A stretch of DNA of 21,681 bases from the NCBI GenBank assembly GCA_002354035.1, contig DEKU01000028.1, positions 1 to 21,681 on the forward strand, in the 5' to 3' direction. Shown one piece after another: positions 14,437 to 21,681 of the stretch. The position numbers and the translations under genes are program-made. The DNA comes from Bacteroidales bacterium UBA2714 (GTDB lineage Bacteria; Bacteroidota; Bacteroidia; Bacteroidales; P3). Below the pieces are notes generated by a model. It ran no database searches and was not told the DNA's origin. It saw nothing but the letters and a program-made list of their open reading frames with translations. Every line of letters starts with the position of its first letter. The stretch's first letter is position 1.

Positions 14437-14476
14437 AGTTAATCTGGTCTTTAATATAACAAACGTTTAATGGCTT

Positions 14477-15535
14477 ATGAACTTAGGCACTATTCTTTAT
14501 AGGCGGCGGCTGGTATGCGCGGCGGCCTGTGTTGTTCTTTTTTGGGGTTGCCGCCAGCAGGTGCGCGATACGGGTTGGACGGACACTGTGACCGTGGAAA
14601 CACTCACCGTGGCTGACAGTCGCAGCGCTTCGCAACGTGAGTATGTGGGGACCGTGGGCTCGGAGGTGGAGACGGACATGGGCTTTCCGCTGGGCGGGAA
14701 GTTGACCAAGGTGGCGGTTGCCAATGGGCAGCGGGTAAAGAAAGGACAGTTGCTGGCAGAGGTGGACGGCATCACAGCCCGTTCGCTGCACGCCACAGCC
14801 CAGGCCACGCTGCGCCAGGCCGAGGACGCCTGGAACCGCATGAAAAACGTTTATGCACAAGGCGGCATCAGCGAGGTGCGCTGGGTGCAGATGGAGACCG
14901 ATTTGGAGAAGGCGCGACAGGCCGAGGTGGCCGCCCGCAAACGGGTGGAGGACTGCGCCCTCCGTGCCCCGTTCGACGGGGTGGTGTCGTGTGGACGGCA
15001 CCAGGTGGGCGAAGAACTGAAACCGATGGAGACGTTCTGCCGATTGATCGACATGCGACGGCTGCGCATTGTGTTCTCTGTCCCGGAGCAGGAAGTGGGG
15101 ATGCTGGGTGTGGGCACCCAGGCCACGGCCACGATTCCGGCCCTGGACGATAAGCAGCTGGCTATCCGCATAACGGACAAGAGCTTGCTGGCAAATCCCT
15201 TGGGGCATACCTACCGCATATATGCCGCAGTGGGACAGCCGGGAACGGAGGGCTTGCTGCCCGATATGGTGGCTAAGGTGAATGTGGAGATTGACCGGAA
15301 GGCTGGCATAGTGGTGCCCGCCGAATGTGTGCAGGTGATGCCCGAAGGCACCATTGTGTGGGTTGTGCGTGGGGGTAAAGCGTACCATCAAGCCATCACG
15401 GTGAGGGATTTTGTGCGCAACGGAGTGGCCGTGGAGAGTGGGCTGAAAGCGGGCGACTCGGTGGTGCTGAGCGGTTTCCAGAAGTTATATACCGGCGCGA
15501 AGGTGCAGAGCCAGGGCCGTGCAACCAATAATTAA
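14477..15535 (+). CDS. RND efflux periplasmic adaptor (membrane fusion protein)
   Basis: A 352-aa HlyD/AcrA-family adaptor linking the inner-membrane pump to the TolC-like channel. The N-terminus has a hydrophobic signal ending in FWGC (Cys25), an imperfect lipobox that could still give a lipid anchor. Domains in order: membrane-proximal strand (REYVGTVGSEVETDMGFPLG), the first lipoyl half (GGKLTKVAVANGQRVKKGQLLAEVD), a short alpha-hairpin (residues about 95-150), the second lipoyl half (RAPFDGVVSCGRHQVGEELKP), a beta-barrel, and the C-terminal membrane-proximal domain. The short hairpin is typical of RND, not MacA, adaptors. The first gene of a three-gene operon, 16 bases before the pump gene. 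An overlapping ATG at 14470 gives only ten codons and is out of frame. Confidence 0.92.
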   Translation: MNLGTILYRRRLVCAAACVVLFWGCRQQVRDTGWTDTVTVETLTVADSRSASQREYVGTVGSEVETDMGFPLGGKLTKVAVANGQRVKKGQLLAEVDGITARSLHATAQATLRQAEDAWNRMKNVYAQGGISEVRWVQMETDLEKARQAEVAARKRVEDCALRAPFDGVVSCGRHQVGEELKPMETFCRLIDMRRLRIVFSVPEQEVGMLGVGTQATATIPALDDKQLAIRITDKSLLANPLGHTYRIYAAVGQPGTEGLLPDMVAKVNVEIDRKAGIVVPAECVQVMPEGTIVWVVRGGKAYHQAITVRDFVRNGVAVESGLKAGDSVVLSGFQKLYTGAKVQSQGRATNN

Positions 15536-15551
15536 CCAATAGCAGACTGTT

Positions 15552-18500
15552 ATGGCACGAAGACCCAACATGATAGAAGGGGCTATGCGCAGTTTTCCCA
15601 TCTTGGCCCTCACCCTTGTGGCGGTGGTGGCTTTGGGAATTTATGCCTTGCCGAATCTGAATAAGAACGAGTTTCCCGATGTGACGGTGCGTCAGGGGGT
15701 GGTGGCAGTTGTTTATCCGGGAGCCACGGCCTCCGAGGTGGAAGAGCAGGTGACGGGGAAGGTGGAGGACTACCTCTTTACGTTCAATGAGGTGGACAAG
15801 ACCAAGACCTATTCCTATAGTGAGGATGGGATGTTGTATGTGTTTGTCACCATGGTGCATGGCGACGAGGATGCAAAGGTCACGTGGTCGCGCATCCGCG
15901 AGGGTTTGACGCTGTTTCGCGTCACTGATTTGCCCCAAGGGGTGGTGGCCACGGCGGTGATAGACGATTTCGGCAATGCCTCGTCGCTGCTGCTGGCGGT
16001 GGAGAGTGCGGAGCGTTCGCCACGGCAGCTGGAGGAGGTGGCCAAGAACCTGGCCGCCCGGCTGCGCAACATTCCGGAGCTGGGACGGATAAATATAGTG
16101 GGCAGCCAGACGGAGGAGATAGCCGTGCACATGGACCCTGTGAAGTTGACGCAGTATGCCATCTCGCCTTCCATCGTGTCGGCCGAGCTGGCGGCACAGG
16201 GGTTCAGGACGGTGACAGGCAGTTTGAAGAACGAGCAGGGCGAGGCCTTGGTGCATGTGTCGGTGCCGTTTGACAACTGGTATGATTTGAACGAGTTGGT
16301 GGTGTTTGCCGACCCGGTGACGGGACAGGTGGTGCGTCTGCGCGATGTGGCGCGGGTCGAGCCACGCTATCCGGAGCAGGGAAAGCATATCGTGTATAGC
16401 GACAGGGACAGGGGGAGTAACCGTTGCGTGATGCTCTCGATAGAGATGAGGAGCGGAAACAACGTTGTGGATTTCGGCAAGAAGGTGGAGAAGGAGATAG
16501 CAGCGTATGAGCATACGATTACGCCCGATGTGCATATACACCGCATAACGGACCAGCCGAGGGTGGTTGACCACTCGGTGCGGTCGTTTCTGCGCGATTT
16601 GATAGAGGCTGTGCTGGTGGTGATAGTGGTTATGTTGCTGTTGTTCCCTATGCGCACGGCTTTGGTCAGTTCGACCTCGGTGCCTATCTGCATAGCGGCT
16701 ACGTTGGGGGTGATGTATTTCCTGGGCATGGAGCTGAATACTGTGACGCTGGCCGCCTTGATAGCTGTGTTGGGAATGGTGGTGGACGACTCGGTGGTGG
16801 TGATTGACGGGTATACAGATTTGCTTGAACAAGGGCATTCGCGTTGGTATGCCGCGGCGGTGTCGACATCGCGGTTGGCCAATTCGATGCTTTTTGCCAC
16901 GGCTTCGATAGCCATGATGTTCTTCCCGACATTGGCCATTTTCAAAGGCAATATGCTTGGGGATTTCATCAATCTGTTCCCATGGATGATTTTGATTGCG
17001 TTGGCTTGCAGTTTTTTGTATGCCGTGCTGGTGATTCCTTATCTGGCAGCCCGGATGATAGGTCGGAGTGTTGGAGAGAAGAAGAGCCGAGTGGAGAGGG
17101 TGCAGGAGCGGTTTTTTGCTGCCTTGCAAAGAGGGTACGGATGGCTGCTGGAGCGCTGTTTTCGCCACCGGTGGCTGACGCTCGGCGTGGGCGCGGCAAG
17201 TGTGCTGGTGGGTGCCGGGCTGTTTGCTTTTGTGAATATACAGATTCTGCCCAAGGCAGAGCGGGACAGCTTTGCCATAGAGTTGAGGATGGACGGGTCG
17301 GCATCGCTGCGCGAGACGGGAGCCGCCACCGACTCGCTGACGCGGATTCTGATGGCCGACAGCCGGGTGGTGAATGTCACGTCGTTTGTGGGCATGTCGT
17401 CGCCACGGTTCCATGTCACCTATGCTCCCCAGTTGCCAGCTGATAACTACGCCCAGCTGATTGTGAAGACGGAGAGCGAGGACGCCACCAAAGTGTTGAT
17501 AGAGGAGTATGCCCAGCGGTATGAGAATGTGTTCACGGGAGGACAGTTGCGCTTCAGGCAGCTGGACTATCAGATGTCGCTCTCGCCGGTGGAGTTCTAT
17601 TTGAAAGGCGATGACTACGACAAGTTGTCGGTGGTGCGGGATTCGCTGTTGCGGATCATAAAGGGGAATCCCCACCTGTTTAATGTGCATACGGACTATG
17701 ACGAGACGGAGTGTGTGGCCGATGTGGTGCTGAAACCTGATGTGGCCAGCGCACTGGGTATCACACAGTCGGCCTTGTCGGTGTATCTGAGCGGGGCCTT
17801 GTCGGGTTCGAAGCTTTCGTCAATATGGAATGGAGGGTATAATGTCCCCATCAGTGTGTACAGCGATGGGGCTCAGAATATGGACTATGGGTCGTTGGGC
17901 GACCTGCTGGTGCCATGTGCCAATCCGGGCATGTGGGTGCCGTTGCGGCAGGTGGCCGACATCCATCCGCAGTTTCACCACAGCAATATGCCCCACCGAA
18001 ATGGGGTGCGGTGCATCACGGTGTCGGCCGACGCGATGCCTGGCACCGGGCAGCTGAAAGAGATGATGGCTATCGGAAAGCAGCTGGATAAGATGGAGCT
18101 GCCCGACGGGGTGGAGTGGGAGTATGGCGGCACTAAAGCCTACACCGACGAGATACTGCCGCTGTTGCTGTTGGCCGTGTTGGCAGCTGTGGCTGTGATG
18201 TTCATCGTGTTGATTATTCATTATGGCAAGATAGGTATTTCCATTCTTTCCATTGCTATGGCAGTGCTTTGTCTGTTCGGGACATCGTTCGGGCTTTGGC
18301 TTTTTGGGTACGACTTCTCTATTACGGCCACGCTTGGTTTGATTTCGCTGGTGGGGATTATAGTGCGCAATGCTATCATCATGTATGACTACGTGGCAGA
18401 GCTTCGCAGCAAAGAGCAGATGTCGGTGCGAGAGGCCGCCTTCCAAGCTGGGTTGCGCCGCATGCGGCCCATATTCCTCACGTCGGCGACCACGGCTTTG

Positions 18501-18677
18501 GGCGTAGTGCCAATGATTACGGCGGGGACCCTGCTATGGGCACCGATGGGTGTGGTGGTGTGTTTCGGTACGGTGTTCACACTGCCCTTGGTGGTGACGG
18601 TTCTGCCCGTGGCATATTGTGTGGCATTTGAGAACAAAAAGCGGGTGAATCACCGTCCGATTAGGTTGAATAATTAG
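15552..18677 (+). CDS. RND-family efflux pump, inner-membrane transporter
   Basis: A 1041-aa protein, the usual length for AcrB-like (HAE1) pumps, which expel drugs, bile salts or other hydrophobic compounds using the proton gradient. The first transmembrane helix is at 13-35, followed by a large periplasmic porter/docking loop (about 36-340), helices 2-6 (345-490), a second loop (about 560-870) and helices 8-12 to the end. Proton relay: the TM4 acidic pair D412-D413 in GMVVDDSVVVIDG is intact. In TM10 the residue equivalent to AcrB Lys940 is Arg939 (GIIVRNAIIMYDY). This substitution is seen in a subgroup of Bacteroidetes pumps as I recall. The substrate is not deducible. Located between the adaptor and TolC-like genes. 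Confidence 0.95.
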   Translation: MARRPNMIEGAMRSFPILALTLVAVVALGIYALPNLNKNEFPDVTVRQGVVAVVYPGATASEVEEQVTGKVEDYLFTFNEVDKTKTYSYSEDGMLYVFVTMVHGDEDAKVTWSRIREGLTLFRVTDLPQGVVATAVIDDFGNASSLLLAVESAERSPRQLEEVAKNLAARLRNIPELGRINIVGSQTEEIAVHMDPVKLTQYAISPSIVSAELAAQGFRTVTGSLKNEQGEALVHVSVPFDNWYDLNELVVFADPVTGQVVRLRDVARVEPRYPEQGKHIVYSDRDRGSNRCVMLSIEMRSGNNVVDFGKKVEKEIAAYEHTITPDVHIHRITDQPRVVDHSVRSFLRDLIEAVLVVIVVMLLLFPMRTALVSSTSVPICIAATLGVMYFLGMELNTVTLAALIAVLGMVVDDSVVVIDGYTDLLEQGHSRWYAAAVSTSRLANSMLFATASIAMMFFPTLAIFKGNMLGDFINLFPWMILIALACSFLYAVLVIPYLAARMIGRSVGEKKSRVERVQERFFAALQRGYGWLLERCFRHRWLTLGVGAASVLVGAGLFAFVNIQILPKAERDSFAIELRMDGSASLRETGAATDSLTRILMADSRVVNVTSFVGMSSPRFHVTYAPQLPADNYAQLIVKTESEDATKVLIEEYAQRYENVFTGGQLRFRQLDYQMSLSPVEFYLKGDDYDKLSVVRDSLLRIIKGNPHLFNVHTDYDETECVADVVLKPDVASALGITQSALSVYLSGALSGSKLSSIWNGGYNVPISVYSDGAQNMDYGSLGDLLVPCANPGMWVPLRQVADIHPQFHHSNMPHRNGVRCITVSADAMPGTGQLKEMMAIGKQLDKMELPDGVEWEYGGTKAYTDEILPLLLLAVLAAVAVMFIVLIIHYGKIGISILSIAMAVLCLFGTSFGLWLFGYDFSITATLGLISLVGIIVRNAIIMYDYVAELRSKEQMSVREAAFQAGLRRMRPIFLTSATTALGVVPMITAGTLLWAPMGVVVCFGTVFTLPLVVTVLPVAYCVAFENKKRVNHRPIRLNN

Positions 18678-18678
18678 A

Positions 18679-20064
18679 ATGCGTATTAGTATGATGGAAT
18701 ATAAGCATGGCGCCCGTGGGCGCAAGGTTGTATGGGCTTTTTGCCTGTGTGTTATGGCCGCATGGCCGTTGTCGGCCCAGCGGCTTACGCTTGACAGTTG
18801 TCTGGCCCTGGCTCAGCGAAACAACGCCGATATACGGATGGCGCAACTGGAGCAGGACCGCGCGCAGGCGGTGAAGAGCCAGGCACTGACGAAGTATTTT
18901 CCGCAGGTGAGCTTGGGCGGACTGGGCTATGTGGCTGTCTCGCCAGTGATAAGTTTCGGCCTGGAGGATGTGCAGTCGAATGACATGCGCGACTTGCTGA
19001 GAGCCATCTATGAGGTTTTCTCGGAAGAGACAGATGTGTCCGACCGTTTAGAGTTGATGAAGAGTGGGTTGAGCGCGACTGTGGTTGCGGCCCAACCGCT
19101 GTTTGCCGGAGGTCGGATTGTGAACGGCAACAGGCTGGCATCGCTGGGACGGGAGGCAGCCAGTCTGAAGACCGAGATGACTGTGCGCGACGTGATGGAG
19201 AATGTGGAGAGTGCTTATTACCTGCTTGCCGGATTGAGGGAGAAAGAGACCACGGTGGAAGCTTCGCTGCGGTTGATAGACTCCCTGGACCGTGTGGTCT
19301 CGGCGGCAGTGGCAAACGGTTTGGCCACACGGAGCGACGCGCTACAAGTTGAGTTGAAAAGGAGAGAGATTGAGGCGATGCGTCAGAAATTGACCAGCGG
19401 TATAGGACTTGCCCGTCGGCTTTTGGCCAATATGATAGGGGTTGAGTATAGCGACAGTCTTGATTTTTCGGAGACAGGGGCGACGACACCCCCTCCATTG
19501 GTGTTTCGACGTTCTGATGAGGGCAGGATGGAGCGTCCGGAGGGTCGGCTGTTGCAGATAGGTGTCGAGTCTCAAAGGCTGCAGAAGAAGATGGCCGTGG
19601 GCGAGGCGTTGCCTCAGTTGTCACTTTTGGGCATCGGCTACTATGGGAATGTGGTCCGCAATTACTTTTCGGGAAATGCAATAGTGGGATTGAGGCTTTC
19701 CATTCCCTTGACGTCGTGGGCGGAGACTTCGTACAAGATGGCGGAGCATGAGGCCTTGATCAATGAGGCCCTTGTTCGGCAGAAGAATCTGGGCGAGAAG
19801 ATGCAGCTCGAAGAGGAGAAAGCCTACAGCGATATGCTTGACGCATGGCAGCTGATGCTGAGTGATTCGGCAGCACTGGAGGTGGCCCGTGAAAACTGGA
19901 GACTGGCTTCGCTCAACTATGGCGTAGGGAATGCGACAATAACAGAGGTGCTGCAAGCGCAGACCTTGATGTTAAGAGCAGAGAACGCAATAACCGACCG
20001 GCGGACAGAATACGTGGTGGCAAGACGAAGGTATATGGATTTGGCTTCTTCCGTGCAGCGCTAA
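18679..20064 (+). CDS. TolC-family outer membrane efflux channel
   Basis: A 461-aa outer-membrane protein, third in the efflux operon, starting one base after the pump stop codon. A signal peptide (KVVWAFCLCVMAAWPLSA, cleaved before QRL) is followed by the two OEP repeats: LDSCLALAQRNNADIRMAQLEQDRAQ near the N-terminus, and in the second half FSGNAIVGLRLSIPLTSWAE followed by the long coiled coil and SLNYGVGNATITEVLQAQTL (near 411-430), the most conserved family segment. It has an unusually long insertion near 75-115 (ISFGLEDVQSNDMRDLL onwards). ATG 18679 is used here; 18691 or 18694 would shorten only the signal's N-region. Confidence 0.92.
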   Translation: MRISMMEYKHGARGRKVVWAFCLCVMAAWPLSAQRLTLDSCLALAQRNNADIRMAQLEQDRAQAVKSQALTKYFPQVSLGGLGYVAVSPVISFGLEDVQSNDMRDLLRAIYEVFSEETDVSDRLELMKSGLSATVVAAQPLFAGGRIVNGNRLASLGREAASLKTEMTVRDVMENVESAYYLLAGLREKETTVEASLRLIDSLDRVVSAAVANGLATRSDALQVELKRREIEAMRQKLTSGIGLARRLLANMIGVEYSDSLDFSETGATTPPPLVFRRSDEGRMERPEGRLLQIGVESQRLQKKMAVGEALPQLSLLGIGYYGNVVRNYFSGNAIVGLRLSIPLTSWAETSYKMAEHEALINEALVRQKNLGEKMQLEEEKAYSDMLDAWQLMLSDSAALEVARENWRLASLNYGVGNATITEVLQAQTLMLRAENAITDRRTEYVVARRRYMDLASSVQR

Positions 20065-20135
20065 TCCCTCGCATTGTCCAGCCCCGACCCCTCGCTTTGT
20101 GTCTCTTGAGGGAGGGCTTTATCTGTTTCTATGTC

Positions 20136-20153
20136 GCGTCCCTGTCGGGACGC
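20136..20153. repeat. Short palindrome GCGTCCC-TGTC-GGGACGC
   Basis: Perfect 7-bp arms at 20136-20142 and 20147-20153 with a 4-base loop, the first of three hairpins in about 100 bases between the convergent tolC-like and hisK genes. It is not followed by a T-tract. It could be part of an extragenic repeat family; copy number cannot be judged from one window. Confidence 0.5.
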
Positions 20154-20178
20154 TCCCCGTTGCGCCAAAAAAACACCC

Positions 20179-20197
20179 CACAGCGTCTACCGCTGTG
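20179..20197. repeat. Short palindrome CACAGCG-TCTAC-CGCTGTG
   Basis: Perfect 7-bp arms at 20179-20185 and 20191-20197 with a 5-base loop, second hairpin of the cluster. Eight bases separate it from the terminator stem at 20206. Confidence 0.5.
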
Positions 20198-20204
20198 TAA
20201 CCAT

Positions 20205-20239
20205 ACCGCAGCCCCTCTTTCGAGGGGCTGCGGTTGTTT
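20205..20239. terminator. Intrinsic terminator between tolC-like and hisK genes
   Basis: Positions 20205-20217 (ACCGCAGCCCCTC) and 20222-20234 form a perfect 13-bp GC-rich stem with a TTTC loop, followed on the plus strand by TGTTTA. It ends the efflux operon, and ends just at the hisK stop codon (20238), so it may also stop minus-strand transcription, although the minus side lacks a T-tract. Confidence 0.75.
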
Positions 20240-21083
20240 ATAGTGTAGTGACGATATTATGGTAGTGGATGTCGGCGAGGAACTGCTCAGCGCCTTCGGT
20301 GCAGAGGAGGTCTTCGGGGGCATGGGCATCGGTGCTGACGATGACGGGGATGCCGAGCGAGTCCATGTGACGAATGGTGGAGCGGGCAGGGTAGTAGTCC
20401 GTATGGCGTCCTTTGTACAGCCCTCGGGTGTTAATCTCGCAGATGCAGCCAGTTTCATGGATGAGCTGCACAGTCTCGTAGATGAGGCTCAGGAACCAAG
20501 GTTCGTCGTAGTGGAAATAGCGGTCGCGATTGTGCATGACGATTTTGTCGAAATGGCCTACAATCGTTGGGCGTTGGGTCTCGATCATGCGGTTGGTCTG
20601 GTCGAAGAAGCAGCGGACGGCACGGCGGATGTCTCCTCCAAAAAGGCGTTGAAGACCTTCGTCGTAGACTTGGTAGCGGGGGCCGTCAATCATCCACAAA
20701 TGCTCTGCGGCCTCGGATGGATGCTGGCGCAGGTATTCCACCTGCTCCGGAGGGGGGATGAGATGGATGCTGCCGATGGTGTATTGCAGCCGGCCCTGTT
20801 CGATGAGGGGCGTGAAATCCTCGCACAGCCCTGGAACGTAGTCTATCTCAAGCCCAAGGCGAATCTCTATGCGGTCGGCAAACTCCTGTGCAAGGGCTCT
20901 GACGGTGTCGCAATACTCAAGGTATTGGTCCGCATGGATGGAGAAGGTGTTGGAGTAGGGCAGGGGTGAGTGGCCCGAGAAACCAAGGTGGGTGAAACCA
21001 TGGGCGAGGGCAAAGTCCACCATCTGCCGCGGCGAGGCTTTGCCGTCGCAATAAGTGGAGTGTGTGTGATAGTTAGAATGCAT
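20238..21083 (-). CDS. hisK: Histidinol-phosphatase, PHP-domain (HisK type)
   Basis: A 281-aa cytoplasmic metal-dependent phosphatase that converts histidinol phosphate to histidinol in histidine synthesis. Metal-binding motifs of the PHP fold are all present: HTHSTYCDG (7-15), GFSGHSPLP, GLEIDYVPG, TIGSIHLI, IVGHFDKI and the C-terminal STDAHAPEDL. Length and motif order match the B. subtilis HisK/HisJ type (about 270 aa). Related PHP proteins act on other phosphoesters, so the substrate is inferred. It is the second gene after the outer-membrane gene, overlapping it by 11 bases; no other his gene is in view. Confidence 0.9.
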   Translation of the reverse strand: MHSNYHTHSTYCDGKASPRQMVDFALAHGFTHLGFSGHSPLPYSNTFSIHADQYLEYCDTVRALAQEFADRIEIRLGLEIDYVPGLCEDFTPLIEQGRLQYTIGSIHLIPPPEQVEYLRQHPSEAAEHLWMIDGPRYQVYDEGLQRLFGGDIRRAVRCFFDQTNRMIETQRPTIVGHFDKIVMHNRDRYFHYDEPWFLSLIYETVQLIHETGCICEINTRGLYKGRHTDYYPARSTIRHMDSLGIPVIVSTDAHAPEDLLCTEGAEQFLADIHYHNIVTTL

Positions 21084-21681
21084 ATACGGCGCTTAATGAT
21101 AGTCGGAGATTGCCCACGGGCTCGTCGTAGCCGGCGCAGGTGTATTCCGCCTCGCCCGTGAAGGAGAGGCCTTTCTGAGTGGTATAAGTCAGGCGCGGCT
21201 GTATGCGCCACAGATAGGCAAGGTCGTAGCCCCGGCCCAGGACAGTGACAGGACCGAAGACATTAGGCTCAGAACCCTTGTCCAGATGCTCGGCATAGCC
21301 CATAAAGAGCCCCGGACGCCAGTGGCCGTGGTTGCGTTCAATGTCCAACCAAACGGTGTTGAAATGCCAGTCGCGGAACTCGGTGGGGACACCGTTGATG
21401 AAGTTGTACATCAAGTATCCGCCCAACGAGCATCCCTCGTAGAGGCTGTTATTCAGCAAGGTCTGTAGTTTGAACGACACCTGTCCCCACTGGTAGCGTC
21501 CAAAGAGGGAATAGGTGAGTGATTGGTGCAGCTGTCGGGGCGAAGCCGTGCCGCTGGTGTTGACAATGGGCTGGATGCTTTTCAGGTTGGCGGCGGCACC
21601 AAGCAGAAGGTCCCCTTGACGGAAGCGCAGCTGGGCATTCAGCTCAGGCAGTAGGCTGTGGCGGGCAAAGAGGGTGCTGCT
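21073..21681 (-). CDS. Outer-membrane beta-barrel-like protein, C-terminal part
   Basis: The frame is open from the right edge to the TAA at 21073-21075: 202 residues of a protein whose start lies outside the window. It shows alternating polar/aromatic strands (ELNAQLRFRQGDLLLGAAAN, QSLTYSLFGRYQWGQVSFKL, WHFNTVWLDIERNH, RPGLFMGYAEHLD, AYLWRIQPRLTYT, GLSFTGEAEYTCAGYD) and ends in LRLSLSAVYAF, a terminal aromatic strand typical of barrel proteins recognised by BamA. A porin-like or channel role is plausible; the family was not identified. An internal GTG at 21480 is not the start. Its end overlaps hisK by 11 bases, so the two are translationally coupled. Confidence 0.7.
   Translation of the reverse strand, partial: SSTLFARHSLLPELNAQLRFRQGDLLLGAAANLKSIQPIVNTSGTASPRQLHQSLTYSLFGRYQWGQVSFKLQTLLNNSLYEGCSLGGYLMYNFINGVPTEFRDWHFNTVWLDIERNHGHWRPGLFMGYAEHLDKGSEPNVFGPVTVLGRGYDLAYLWRIQPRLTYTTQKGLSFTGEAEYTCAGYDEPVGNLRLSLSAVYAF

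Larger units (their letters stand above)
13911..14476. other. 566-base gene-free region with composition switch
   Basis: No convincing gene is present. The left part (to about 14060) is strongly C-rich on the plus strand; after an AT-rich 40-60 bases (14060-14120) it becomes strongly G-rich. Small stems occur, for example CTGGTG/CACCAG near 14195-14209. The right end holds the efflux operon promoter and leader hairpin. No terminator with a T-tract was found after the lipoprotein gene. Confidence 0.6.

Noticed and set aside
15396..17690. Long antisense frame (764 codons) opposite the efflux adaptor and pump genes
   Set aside because: Low-complexity His/Gln/Arg-rich translation opposite a well-conserved RND pump; no start context or family.

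Overview
The window looks like a chromosomal piece of a GC-rich member of the Bacteroidota, most likely Bacteroidales. The evidence is several matches to the Bacteroidetes promoter (TAnnTTTG at -7, sometimes with TTTG about 20 bases upstream), A-rich leaders without Shine-Dalgarno sequences, and the gene content: an anaerobe-type hybrid cluster protein with an HcpR-like regulator, a single-chain iron-sulfur L-serine dehydratase, a fused ThrE-type exporter, ThiN-type thiamine pyrophosphokinase, and an RND efflux operon with a lipoprotein-like adaptor. No tRNA, rRNA, CRISPR array, IS element or phage gene was recognised. The genus cannot be fixed from the sequence alone.

Layout. 1-521 is non-coding as far as can be seen; it holds a long imperfect inverted repeat that may be a structured RNA on the minus strand. 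522-929 is a DUF4332 (helix-hairpin-helix) protein, convergent with a dicarboxylate/amino acid:cation symporter (1016-2191, minus) across an 18-bp terminator stem. Upstream of the symporter lies a truncated second copy of its middle part (2353-2786). 2935-5398 is a nitrosative/anaerobic stress module: a palindromic operator, hcp, and a Crp/Fnr regulator. A U32-family protein follows at 5432-6739. A canonical promoter at 6773-6803 then starts a probable operon: two unrecognised small genes (61 and 173 aa), thrE-like exporter, radA, and a TSCPD-domain protein. thiN is convergent with that operon and divergent from the L-serine dehydratase gene. A small secreted protein and a YD-repeat lipoprotein follow.

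13911-14476 is gene-free and contains an abrupt change in strand composition (C-rich to G-rich on the plus strand). A tripartite RND efflux operon (adaptor, 1041-aa pump, TolC-like channel) occupies 14477-20064. It ends in a cluster of three hairpins, facing a histidinol-phosphatase (hisK type) that overlaps the end of an outer-membrane barrel-like gene running off the right edge.

How the genes work together. The clearest functional unit is hcp plus hcpR: the palindrome is centred about 43 bases upstream of the predicted hcp start site, where a Crp/Fnr activator would sit. The efflux genes form a complete envelope-spanning pump. The rest is housekeeping (RadA recombination, thiamine diphosphate, serine catabolism, histidine synthesis). 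The most novel material is the unrecognised two-gene pair at 6824-7539, the structured RNA candidate at the left edge, the truncated symporter copy, and the composition switch near 14.1 kb. I did not find a clear, wholly new multi-gene system.
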